From Candidatus Omnitrophota bacterium (GTDB lineage Bacteria; Omnitrophota; Gorgyraeia; Aquiviventales; Aquiviventaceae), in assembly GCA_016206585.1 (NCBI GenBank), contig JACQRE010000161.1:1-11306 (forward strand): 11,306 bases of DNA, given 5' to 3'. Position 1 is the stretch's first letter. Each line of letters opens with the position of its first letter. The translations under genes and the position numbers were made by a program. This document shows positions 1-7,183 of the stretch, one piece after another. The notes beneath the pieces were generated by a model. It ran no database searches. It saw only the letters and a program-made list of their open reading frames with translations, and was not told the origin of the DNA.

Positions 1-43
1 CCCATATAACCGTTTAGCTTCTTCAGCAGCTCCAGCGCCATCC
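1..43 (-). other. Edge segment beyond the antiporter break, possible partial ORF
   Basis: Read on the minus strand, this AT-richer segment can be translated as AKLLGMALELLKKLNGYMG, in a different frame from the antiporter. The frame is amphipathic, helical and open to the window edge. It uses TTA, CTA, GGT and TAT codons that are scarce in the GC-rich neighbours. It could be the end of a small helical protein, with a four-helix-bundle family as one possibility, or meaningless sequence. The segment is too short to decide. Confidence 0.2.
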
Positions 44-229
44 CTAGTAACTTAGCTGGATTGTTTCGAGGTGCTGGACGGCCGGCCCGGGCGTGAAGGG
101 GCTGATGAGGATCCCGCCGAGCATGTAGCCCAGCAGGAGCGGCTGCTTGGTCACGTAGGCCACCAGGCCGCCGATCAACCCGACCAGCCACACATAGAAC
201 AGGTCCTGAAAAATGAATGGAGCCGACAC
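44..229 (-). pseudogene. Truncated CPA2/Kef-type cation:proton antiporter (N-terminal fragment)
   Basis: This reading frame has 61 codons and starts at GTG (229). GGAGG at 240-236 lies six bases upstream, and a promoter precedes it. The residues fit the amino end of CPA2/Kef antiporters: two hydrophobic segments (about 10-26 and 30-43) joined by a TKQP turn, then the family-typical stretch LLLGYMLGGILISPFTPGP and HLETIQL. Members normally run 400-650 residues with a dozen or so membrane helices and exchange K+ or Na+ for H+. Here the match ends after ETIQL, followed by Ser-Tyr and a TAG stop. The DNA beyond (about 1-55) is AT-richer and does not resume the antiporter in any frame I read. The gene is therefore broken by rearrangement or insertion, or the contig is misjoined near its end. 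A 61-residue product would not be a working transporter. Identity of the fragment is fairly sure; the cause of truncation is not. Confidence 0.7.
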
Positions 230-248
230 GCGTCACCTCCCTCCGGCT

Positions 249-276
249 ATTATACCGTTGAGGGCCGTTCCGTGAA
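249..276 (-). promoter_or_regulatory. Sigma-70-like promoter for the antiporter remnant
   Basis: On the minus strand, a perfect TATAAT (254-249) is preceded by TTCACG (276-271), four of six matches to TTGACA, with a 16 bp spacer. It lies between the terminator hairpin at 281-310 and the GGAGG/GTG start of the antiporter fragment, the expected place for the start of a new transcription unit. The predicted start point near 242 leaves a short leader that contains the ribosome site. Confidence 0.6.
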
Positions 277-280
277 GAAG

Positions 281-310
281 AACCCCGCACCACAGACGTG
301 GTGCGGGGTT
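281..310 (-). terminator. Perfect 13-bp hairpin, probable terminator of the secreted-protein gene
   Basis: Positions 281-293 (AACCCCGCACCAC) pair perfectly with 298-310 across a four-base loop. The hairpin begins 36 bp past the stop codon of the minus-strand gene that ends at 347. On that strand the stem is followed by CTTCTTCACG, a weak pyrimidine run rather than a clean T tract, so release may be less efficient than the stem suggests. The plus strand has no T run after the stem. Confidence 0.7.
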
Positions 311-346
311 CGCTGGATGCCCCAGCGCACGGAGCGGATCCGGAGC

Positions 347-763
347 TTACGGAGCCGCCGGGCTGCTGCTGGGAGAAGGTGCGGGACTGGTCTGAGGCTG
401 CGCGCGTTCCGCCTGCGGCGAGGCACCGGACTCCGCCCCCGCCGAGCCGACCGTGATGGACTTCGCGACGTGCTTGCCGTCCTCCTGGACGTACTCCACC
501 GTCGCCTCAATGCCGGGCCTCAGCGCCTCAAGCTCCACCGGCTGCCGCCCATCGCTGATCTTCGTATGGGGCTTGATCATGAACTCCTGCGTGCTGAACA
601 GGCCGGTCTTCAGCTTGACCAGATCCCGTTGGGCATCAATCGAGGCGATCTTCCCGAATGCCATCAACGACGACTCCGCCGCCATGACCATCCCCTGCGC
701 GGTGAGTCCCAGTGCGGCCGCCACGGCGGCCGTCCTGACGAGCCGACCGATTCCTCGCATCAT
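347..763 (-). CDS. Small secreted protein with beta-rich core and Pro/Ser/Ala tail, function unknown
   Basis: The 138-residue product starts at ATG 763, chosen because AGGAGG (775-770) sits six bases upstream; the frame extends further upstream without such a site. Residues 1-28 form a Sec-type signal peptide: an Arg-containing start, the hydrophobic run TAAVAAALGL, and a likely cleavage after VMA or VMAA. The mature core (about 33-105) reads like a small beta-barrel: GKIASIDAQRDLVKLKTG, then QEFMIKPHTKI, LRPGIEATVEYVQEDG and KHVAKSITV. This pattern resembles OB-like periplasmic domains such as DUF5666. Residues 106-138 are a disordered tail rich in Ala, Pro, Ser and Gln. There are no cysteines and no obvious catalytic residues. 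Export to the periplasm or outside is likely. The gene appears to be a single unit ending in the 281-310 hairpin. The domain assignment is tentative. Confidence 0.75.
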   Translation of the reverse strand: MMRGIGRLVRTAAVAAALGLTAQGMVMAAESSLMAFGKIASIDAQRDLVKLKTGLFSTQEFMIKPHTKISDGRQPVELEALRPGIEATVEYVQEDGKHVAKSITVGSAGAESGASPQAERAQPQTSPAPSPSSSPAAP

Positions 764-883
764 CGCCCGCCTCCTATGGTTGCTGAACGCCAGGGGCCCG
801 CCCTCCGAGCCCCGGCGTCCAGGCACGGGATTAGGGTATCCCCGCATCCATGACAGGAGGATGAGCTTTTGATGACAGGTTTG

Positions 884-1147
884 TCACCGAATGAGCGCCG
901 CCTTCTGCGCGCGCCGCAGCTGCTTCAGCCGGTACTCTTCGCGGGCCGCGTGCCGGAAGGACCGGAACGCCTTGGCGTACACCAACCGCACCGGCCCACG
1001 GCCTCTGACATACTTCGCCCCGCGGCCGGCGTTATGGAGCCGGATCCGCTCCCGCAAGTGGCTGGTGTAGCCCGTGTAGTACGTGCCGTCCGCGCACCGG
1101 ACGATGTAGACCCAGCACCGCGCATCCCGCCGCAACGGCGCGCTCAT
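884..1147 (-). CDS. GIY-YIG nuclease superfamily protein (UPF0213/YhbQ-like)
   Basis: The 87-residue product matches the compact stand-alone GIY-YIG domain proteins (UPF0213/YhbQ type). Visible motifs are WVYIVRCADGTYYTGYT (residues 12-28, the paired Y-I-V and Y-T-G strands), L-R-E-R-I with the candidate catalytic Arg at 32 or 34, HNAGRGAKYVRGRGPV (38-53), and a helix with Glu 70/71, candidate for the metal-binding Glu. The ATG at 1147 fits the usual family start. The frame continues up to 1246, but that would put the start across the divergent promoters, and the TAGAAT promoter at 1195-1203 would leave that extension untranscribed. The Shine-Dalgarno signal is weak. The family has structure-specific DNA nuclease folds, but the cellular role of most members is not established, so no pathway is claimed. 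It is followed downstream, after 120 bp, by the secreted-protein gene on the same strand. Confidence 0.85.
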   Translation of the reverse strand: MSAPLRRDARCWVYIVRCADGTYYTGYTSHLRERIRLHNAGRGAKYVRGRGPVRLVYAKAFRSFRHAAREEYRLKQLRRAQKAALIR

Positions 1148-1194
1148 CCGCTCATTCGTCGCGTAGCGCTTGGAACGCCCCACAGCATGAAACG

Positions 1195-1203
1195 ATTCTA
1201 GCA
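1195..1203 (-). promoter_or_regulatory. Extended -10 promoter for the GIY-YIG gene
   Basis: On the minus strand the sequence reads TGCTAGAAT, an extended -10 (TGn plus TAGAAT, five of six matches to TATAAT). No good -35 is visible 17 bp upstream. The predicted start near 1188 gives a leader of about 41 bases before ATG 1147, and it excludes longer versions of the GIY-YIG protein. It faces away from the promoter at 1232-1240, and the two -35 regions are adjacent or overlapping. Confidence 0.45.
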
Positions 1204-1231
1204 GGTGTTCGAGTACGCGCGGAGCGGTTTT

Positions 1232-1240
1232 TGGTACAAT
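1232..1240 (+). promoter_or_regulatory. Extended -10 promoter directly at the phosphorylase start codon
   Basis: TGGTACAAT is an extended -10 (TGn plus TACAAT, five of six matches). The expected transcription start, about seven bases past the hexamer, is near 1247, whereas ATG lies at 1249. The message would thus have almost no 5' leader. No Shine-Dalgarno sequence is present between 1241 and 1248, which agrees with a leaderless or near-leaderless transcript. There is no convincing -35. Confidence 0.5.
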
Positions 1241-1248
1241 AACCACTC

Positions 1249-4200
1249 ATGGCGACCTCCCGTTTGAACCACGATGCCTTCCTCGTTGAGGGCTACACCC
1301 GCACGAGACCCTTCGCCAGCTTTCTCCCGGGGATCGCCGGGTTGTTGGGCATTCCGCTCTGGGCGTTCTACGTCAACCGCGGCCAGGCGATCGCCGGCTT
1401 CGGGATCCAGGACAAGGAACACCCGATCATGGAGTTCCTGCCCGCCAACCGCGCCTACCACGCCGTGCCGCTCCAGGGCTTCCGCACCTTCATCAAGATC
1501 CGGACCGGCAAGCACCGCCTCTTCCATGAACCGTTCCAGAACCCAGGGCCCGATGCCTCCCATGACGTCGTGCAGCGGATGCGCATCCGGATGCACGAGC
1601 TGGAGCTCGAAGAGGAGCACCGCGTCCTCCGGCTGGACACGCGCGTGCGGTACTTCACCATTCCCCACGCCTCGTTCGCCGCGCTGGCCCGCGTCCTGAC
1701 GCTGACCAACCGAGGACCCCGCCCGATCGACCTGGAGCTGCTCGACGGGCTGCCGGTCATCGTTCCCTACGGCATGGTGGACCGGTTCCTCAAGCACATG
1801 AGTCGGACGATCGAGGCGTGGGTGTCGGTGCAGAACCTCGAGCGCCGGGCTCCGCTCTACCACCTGCGCGTGGAGCCGCACGACCGCCCGGAGGTCGTGC
1901 CGATCCGCGCCGGGAACTTCTCCGTCGCCCTCACGGAGGACGGCGGATCCTCCCGCCTGCTGGAGCCCGTCATCGACCCGGCGGTCGTCTTCGGCTGCCG
2001 GGAGGACGGCGCGGTGCCCGAGCGGTTCCTCGATCCGGCGTTCCGCATCCCGGCGCGGCAGCTCGCCGCGGACCGCATGCCGTGCGCCATGAGCTTCCTG
2101 CGCTGCACCCTGCGACCCGGCGAGTCCCGCACGGTCTACGCCCTGTTCGGACACATGCCCGGCCTCCAGCAGCTCAACGCGGCGCTCCCGGCGATTGCGA
2201 CCCCCGCGTTCTTCGAGACGAAGGCCGCACAGAACGCCGCGCTCATCGAGGACGTCACGCGGCCCATCGCGACGGCCAGCGGGATGTCCGTCTTCGACCG
2301 CTATTGCCGTCAGACGTTCCTCGACAACGCGCTCCGCGGGGGCATCCCTGTCAGCCTCGGGGCGGACGGAACCCCGGGCTCGCTGCGCCGCAAGATCGTG
2401 TACGTCTTCTCCCGCAAGCACGGCGACCTCGAGCGGGACTACAACCAGTTCGTCATCCCCGCGACCCCCTACTCCCAGGGCGATGCCAACTACCGCGACG
2501 TCAACCAGAACCGGCGCAGCGACGCGTGGTTCTACCCCCACGTGGGCGACACGAACATTGTCGCGTTCTTCAACCTGCTACAGGCCGACGGGTTCAATCC
2601 GCTGGTCTTCAAGGGGCTGCGGTTCACGGCGCCCGAGGAGCTGCGCGCCATCCCCGCGCTGCGCGAGATCCTCTCCAAGCCGTTCACGCCCGGCGAGCTG
2701 CTGGATGACCTGGCCCGCCACAACGTCAAGACGGGCGAGAGCCATGAGGCGTTCCTGCAGCGCGTCCTCGGCCGGTCGCAGGTGATCGAGGACGCGGAGC
2801 ATGGGGAGGGCTTCTGGACCGACCACTGGACGTACAACCTGGATCTCCTGGAGAGCTACCTGGCCCTCTATCCCGACCGGCTGCGGGAGCTCCTCCTCGA
2901 GCGGCACGTCTTCACGTTCCACGACAACGCCCATGTCGTGGCCCCGCGCGCGAAGCGCTATCACCTCGTCAAGGGGGCCTTGCGGCAGGTGCGCGCCGTC
3001 CGATGGGACCGCGAGAAATCCGAGCTGATCCAGTCCCGCCACGAGGAGCCGAACCGGCTCCGCGCGGAGCACGGCCGCGGCGGCGTCTATGCCACCACGC
3101 TGCTCGTCAAGATGGTCAGCGTCATCGCCAACAAGCTCGCATCGCTCGACCCCTCCGGGCTGGGCATCGAGATGGAGGCGGACAAGCCGAACTGGCACGA
3201 TGCGCTCAACGGCCTGCCCGCCCTGCTGGGCTCGTCGCTCTGCGAGACCTGGGAGCTGAAGCGGTGGATGCAGTTCCTCCTCGATGCGCTGGCCGCGCTG
3301 CGCGTGGAGTCCTCGATAGCCGTCCCGCTGCCGGAGGAGCTGACGGAGCTGCTCGCGTCCCTCCTGGAGGCGTCGCTGGAGGCGCCGCCTCAGGCGTACT
3401 GGGAGGCGGCCAACGCGGCGAAGGAGGCGTACCGGGAGCGGATCCGGCTGGGCCTTTCCGGACGCGAAGAGGCCGTGACGCTCGATCGGCTCGTGGCGTT
3501 TCTGCATCGAGGCATCGGCCGACTCTCGGAGGGCATCGAGCGCAGCGTGAAGGCGGGCGGCGAGCTCCCTCCCAGCTACTTCTATCATGAGGCCAGCGGC
3601 TACACCCAGTCCGGCCCGGTGGTGACGCCGGCGCGCTGGCGGCTGCACACGCTGCCGCCGTTCCTCTCGGGCGCCGTGCACGCCCTGCGGCAGGAGCCGG
3701 ACCCGAAGCGGGCTCGCGCGCTCTACCAGGCGGTGCGCCGCAGCGCCCTGTACGACCGCCGGCTCAAGATGTACCGGGTGTGCGCGTCGCTGGAGCGGGA
3801 GCCTGAGGAGATCGGCCGCTGCCGCGTGTTCACGCCGGGCTGGCTCGAGAACCAGTCGATCTGGCTCCACATGGAGTACAAGTTCCTCCTGGAGCTGCTG
3901 CGCTGCGGACTGCACGAGGAGTTCTACGAGAACTTCTTCCAGGCGCTCATTCCCTTCCAGCCGCCGGCTCGCTACGGCCGCAGCATCCTCGAGAACAGCT
4001 CGTTCCTGGTGAGCAGCGTGTACCCCGACCGCTCGCTGCATGGCGCGGGGTTTGTCGCACGGCTGAGCGGGGCCACGGCCGAGTTCATCCAGATATGGCT
4101 CTGGATGACCGCCGGCCGCTCACCCTTCCGGCTCGACCGCCAGGGACGCCTGGAGCTCCAGCTCGTCCCCGTGCTTCACGGGAAGCTGTTCGATCGCCGG

Positions 4201-4434
4201 GGCCGGTTCAGCTTCACCTTCCTGGGGCGCATCCGCGTGACGTACCACAACCCGCAGCGGCGTGCAACCTTCGGGCCTGGCAGGGCTCGGCCCGACGCCA
4301 TCCGTCTGACTCCCAGATCGGGTGAGCCGATCGATTGCGCCGGCGGGGTGATCCCCGCCCCCTACGCCGAGCGGGTGCGCGCCGGCGACATCACCGCCAT
4401 CGACGTCCAGCTCGCCGCCCCTCGCCGTCCGTAG
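1249..4434 (+). CDS. Large GH94-related (clan GH-Q type) glycoside phosphorylase-like protein
   Basis: The 1061-residue product has no signal peptide and is probably cytoplasmic. Residues 1 to about 330 look like the N-terminal beta-sandwich of GH94-type enzymes, and the barrel starts near 349 (FDRYCRQTFLDNA). Landmarks then follow in the order found in phosphorylases. YRDVNQN (415-421) is equivalent to the RDxxQD of its neighbour. DKPNWHDALNG (645-655) has D651 in the place of the catalytic acid of the WND motif. HGAGFVARLSGATAEF (931-946) matches the late-barrel TGSASW region. Such enzymes split beta-glucosidic bonds with phosphate to give a sugar 1-phosphate, or run in reverse. The length is nearer to oligoglucan phosphorylases (GH149, GH161 or 1,2-beta-oligoglucan type) than to cellobiose phosphorylase, but I cannot assign the linkage. 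The start fits the conserved N-terminus (FLPGIAGLLGIPLWAFYVNRG). It forms an operon with the next gene, 4 bp away. Confidence 0.8.
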   Translation: MATSRLNHDAFLVEGYTRTRPFASFLPGIAGLLGIPLWAFYVNRGQAIAGFGIQDKEHPIMEFLPANRAYHAVPLQGFRTFIKIRTGKHRLFHEPFQNPGPDASHDVVQRMRIRMHELELEEEHRVLRLDTRVRYFTIPHASFAALARVLTLTNRGPRPIDLELLDGLPVIVPYGMVDRFLKHMSRTIEAWVSVQNLERRAPLYHLRVEPHDRPEVVPIRAGNFSVALTEDGGSSRLLEPVIDPAVVFGCREDGAVPERFLDPAFRIPARQLAADRMPCAMSFLRCTLRPGESRTVYALFGHMPGLQQLNAALPAIATPAFFETKAAQNAALIEDVTRPIATASGMSVFDRYCRQTFLDNALRGGIPVSLGADGTPGSLRRKIVYVFSRKHGDLERDYNQFVIPATPYSQGDANYRDVNQNRRSDAWFYPHVGDTNIVAFFNLLQADGFNPLVFKGLRFTAPEELRAIPALREILSKPFTPGELLDDLARHNVKTGESHEAFLQRVLGRSQVIEDAEHGEGFWTDHWTYNLDLLESYLALYPDRLRELLLERHVFTFHDNAHVVAPRAKRYHLVKGALRQVRAVRWDREKSELIQSRHEEPNRLRAEHGRGGVYATTLLVKMVSVIANKLASLDPSGLGIEMEADKPNWHDALNGLPALLGSSLCETWELKRWMQFLLDALAALRVESSIAVPLPEELTELLASLLEASLEAPPQAYWEAANAAKEAYRERIRLGLSGREEAVTLDRLVAFLHRGIGRLSEGIERSVKAGGELPPSYFYHEASGYTQSGPVVTPARWRLHTLPPFLSGAVHALRQEPDPKRARALYQAVRRSALYDRRLKMYRVCASLEREPEEIGRCRVFTPGWLENQSIWLHMEYKFLLELLRCGLHEEFYENFFQALIPFQPPARYGRSILENSSFLVSSVYPDRSLHGAGFVARLSGATAEFIQIWLWMTAGRSPFRLDRQGRLELQLVPVLHGKLFDRRGRFSFTFLGRIRVTYHNPQRRATFGPGRARPDAIRLTPRSGEPIDCAGGVIPAPYAERVRAGDITAIDVQLAAPRRP

Positions 4435-4438
4435 TCCG

Positions 4439-7183
4439 ATGGCCGCCTCGCACACCGCAGGAGCCTCCGCCTTCCGCTGGCAATTTGTCGATCAGGACCC
4501 TGGAGGGGCTTCCGGCGTCTTTCGCGCCTGGAACGCCCACGAGCTTCACCGGCTGTACTTTCCGCTCGTCAACGAAGCCGGCATGTTCTCGTGGACGACG
4601 CCGCGCCTCCAGGGCGGGCCGGCCATCAGCCATCATGCCCACCTCTCCGTCCCGCTCACTGCGGAGGATCTGCCCCACTCCCTCCTCCACAGAGACTTCT
4701 GGGTGGTGGAGCCCGGCCGCACGCCGTTCTCGCTGGCGGGCTACGCGTCGAACGCCGGAGCCCCGCGGGTGGACGCCGGCCCGGGGTGGTTTTCGCTGAC
4801 CCGCCGCAGCGCTGACGGGCGGTTCGCCGTCCGCGGCACGCTGTGGTGCCCCGCCGACCTGCCGGATCCGTTGGAGCTCTTCTGGATTGAGATCGAAAGC
4901 CGCTCGCGCGCGACGCTGCGCGTGACGCCCTACGCCGCCATCCCGCTCTTCGCCCGCTCGGCGGACAACATCCGCGACCATCGTCACGTGACCGTCCTGC
5001 TCCACCGAACCCGGCACCTCCGTCACGGGGTCGCGGTCCATCCCACGATGACGTTCGATGAGCGCGGCCACACGCTGAACCGGCTGCGGTACGCGGTGCT
5101 GGCGTTCGGCCCGCGCGGGAGGGCCCCGCAAGGCGTGTGGTCCAACGAAGCGCAGTTCCTCGGCGAGGGCGGCAGCTTCGCCGCCCCGCGGGCCGTGTGG
5201 GCGCGGGAGCGCACCGCACCCCGCGAGCGGCGGACCGTTCCCGGGCAGGAGGCGATCGGCGGATTCCGGTTTGCGCCGGTCACGCTGCCGCCAGGCGGGC
5301 GCGCCGGCTACCTGCTCATCAGCGGCATCACCGCTGATCTGCGGCGGCTTGAGCGCTGGCAGCGCTGGGCGCGCCGACCGGCCCGCTGGGCGGCGTCGCT
5401 GCAGGCGACGCAATCGGCGTGGCAGGCGAAGACCCGCCAGGTGTCGTTCGCCACGGCGGACCGCACGCTGGATCATTGGCTGTCGTGGGTCAGCCTCCAG
5501 CCGCACCTGCGCCGTCTCTACGGCAACTCGTACCTGCCCCAATTCGATTACGGCCGCGGCGGGCGGGGGTGGCGCGACCTGTGGCAGGACTGCCTGGCGT
5601 GGCTGCTGTCAGCGCCGGAGGCGGTGCGCCCGATGCTGCTCCACCACGTGGGCGGCGTGCGCATCGACGGCTCCAACGCGACGATCATCGGCCAGGACGG
5701 CGGCTTCATCGCCGACCGCAACGACATCCCGCGCACGTGGATGGACCACGGGGCATGGCCGGCTTACACGATGCTGCTCTACGTCGACCAGACCGGCGAC
5801 CTCGACCTCCTGCTGCAGCGCCGCGAGTACTTCCGCGACCCGCAGCGTTTCCGCTGCCGCCGGCAGGACCCGGCGTGGAGCGCGCGGGACGGCTTCGTGC
5901 TGCGCACCCGGGGCGGGGCGGTCTACCGCGGCAGCGTGCTGGAGCACCTGCTGGTGCAGCACCTCACCGCGTTCTTCAACGTCGGGGCGCATCATCTCTG
6001 CCGGCTCGAGGGGGCGGACTGGAACGACGGGCTGGACATGGCGCCGCACCGCGGCGAGTCGGCGGCTTTCAGCGCGCTCTACGCCTGGAACCTCAAGCGG
6101 CTGGCACAGACGATCGCGGCACTGGCCGCCCGCGGCCTGCGCCGTGTTCCGCTCTGCGAGGAGCTGGGGCTGCTGCTTGACCGCCTGCCGGGCCAGCCCC
6201 GCGTCGACTACGGCTCGGCCGCCGCCAAGCAGCGGCGCCTCGAGGCGTATCTAACACGGGTGTTCCGGAGCGTCTCCGGCCGGACGATGGAGGTGGATGC
6301 GGCCGCACTGATCCGGGACCTGCTCGCCAAGCACGAGGATCTGGCGGGACGGATCCGTCGGCAGGAGTGGGTCCGCACGCGGGAGGGCTCGTGGTTCAAT
6401 GGCTACTACGATGACCTGGGACGCCGTGTGGAGGGGGCCGCCCGGCGCGGGGTCCGGATGACGCTGACCGGCCAGGTGTTCACGCTCATGAGCGGCCTGG
6501 CCACCGAGGGGCAGGTGGACGCGGTCATCCGATCGGTGCGCCGCCTGCTGCGCGATCCCCACTTTGGCGGCATCCGGCTCAACACCGACTTCCGCGAGCT
6601 GCAGCCGCACCTGGGGCGCGCGTTCTCCTTCGCGTACGGGGAGAAGGAAAACGGGGCGGTGTTCAGCCACATGGCGGTCATGTACGCCTTCGCGCTGTAC
6701 GCGCGCCGCCGGCCCGAGGAGGGGCGGCGGGTGTGGCACGCGCTCTTCCGGATGGCCACCGACCAGCCGACGGCGAAGATCTTCCCGTGCCTGCCGGAGT
6801 ACTTCAATGCGGAAGGCCGCGGGATGTACGGCTACCTCACCGGCTCGGCGTCCTGGCTGGTCCACCTGCTGGCCACACAGGTCTTCGGCGTGCGCGGGGA
6901 GCTGGGCGACCTGGTCATCGACCCGCAGCTGACGAAGGAGGATTTCGGCCGACACCGGCAGCTGAGCGTGTCCCTGCCCTTTGCCGGACGCCGATTGGAG
7001 GTCGTGTGCTCCGCGCCGCGCAGACGCATCCGCGGACCCTATCGGGTTGCCGCGGTGCGCGATGAGCGCGGTGCAGGAGTGGTGTGCGAGCGGTTGCCGG
7101 GCGGCGGGGTGCGGATCGCGAGGCGGGTCGTTGCAGCGCTGCCAGCGGACCGCCGCACCACCTGGCGCGTACGGCTATCGTGA
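4439..7183 (+). CDS. GH94-family glycoside phosphorylase (cellobiose phosphorylase-like)
   Basis: The 914-residue product has the GH94 layout: an N-terminal beta-sandwich (to about 300), a helical linker, an (alpha/alpha)6 barrel (about 335-830) and a short beta-rich end. Motifs seen are FDYGRGGRGWRDLWQDC (369-385, with RDxxQD that lines the donor-sugar site in this family), GADWNDGLDM (525-534, with D530 as the expected proton donor), ENGAVFSHM (737-745) and YLTGSASW (799-806). GH94 enzymes phosphorolyse cellobiose, chitobiose, laminaribiose or oligo-beta-glucans to an alpha-sugar 1-phosphate; the substrate cannot be read from these motifs. There is no signal peptide, so it should act in the cytoplasm on imported sugars. 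The ATG lies 4 bp after the previous stop with no Shine-Dalgarno sequence, so translation is probably coupled to the upstream gene. Its 3' end overlaps the convergent SGNH gene by 9 bp. Confidence 0.9.
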   Translation: MAASHTAGASAFRWQFVDQDPGGASGVFRAWNAHELHRLYFPLVNEAGMFSWTTPRLQGGPAISHHAHLSVPLTAEDLPHSLLHRDFWVVEPGRTPFSLAGYASNAGAPRVDAGPGWFSLTRRSADGRFAVRGTLWCPADLPDPLELFWIEIESRSRATLRVTPYAAIPLFARSADNIRDHRHVTVLLHRTRHLRHGVAVHPTMTFDERGHTLNRLRYAVLAFGPRGRAPQGVWSNEAQFLGEGGSFAAPRAVWARERTAPRERRTVPGQEAIGGFRFAPVTLPPGGRAGYLLISGITADLRRLERWQRWARRPARWAASLQATQSAWQAKTRQVSFATADRTLDHWLSWVSLQPHLRRLYGNSYLPQFDYGRGGRGWRDLWQDCLAWLLSAPEAVRPMLLHHVGGVRIDGSNATIIGQDGGFIADRNDIPRTWMDHGAWPAYTMLLYVDQTGDLDLLLQRREYFRDPQRFRCRRQDPAWSARDGFVLRTRGGAVYRGSVLEHLLVQHLTAFFNVGAHHLCRLEGADWNDGLDMAPHRGESAAFSALYAWNLKRLAQTIAALAARGLRRVPLCEELGLLLDRLPGQPRVDYGSAAAKQRRLEAYLTRVFRSVSGRTMEVDAAALIRDLLAKHEDLAGRIRRQEWVRTREGSWFNGYYDDLGRRVEGAARRGVRMTLTGQVFTLMSGLATEGQVDAVIRSVRRLLRDPHFGGIRLNTDFRELQPHLGRAFSFAYGEKENGAVFSHMAVMYAFALYARRRPEEGRRVWHALFRMATDQPTAKIFPCLPEYFNAEGRGMYGYLTGSASWLVHLLATQVFGVRGELGDLVIDPQLTKEDFGRHRQLSVSLPFAGRRLEVVCSAPRRRIRGPYRVAAVRDERGAGVVCERLPGGGVRIARRVVAALPADRRTTWRVRLS

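Noticed and set aside
71..853. 260-codon plus-strand open frame
   Set aside because: It runs antisense across the antiporter remnant, the terminator hairpin and the secreted-protein gene; both coding frames opposite have ribosome sites and recognisable features.
850..879. ATGACAGG direct repeat (850-857 and 872-879)
   Set aside because: Only 8 bp, two copies, no flanking element; it may be chance.
869..1201. Plus-strand frame preceded by an AGGAGG-like sequence near 855-860
   Set aside because: It is the complement of the GIY-YIG gene, whose motifs are clear, and its translation has no recognisable content.
1198..2541. 447-codon open frame on the minus strand opposite the first phosphorylase-like gene
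   Set aside because: It lies antisense to a gene with clear family motifs, has a biased Arg/Val/Glu/Gly composition typical of high-GC shadow frames, and no recognisable domain.
2578..4041. 487-codon minus-strand open frame
   Set aside because: Same reason: a shadow of the phosphorylase-like gene in GC-rich DNA, with Arg/Leu/Gln-rich low-complexity translation.
4391..5542. 383-codon minus-strand open frame spanning the junction of the two phosphorylase genes
   Set aside because: The composition is shadow-like and it crosses a well-supported plus-strand operon junction; no motif is recognisable.
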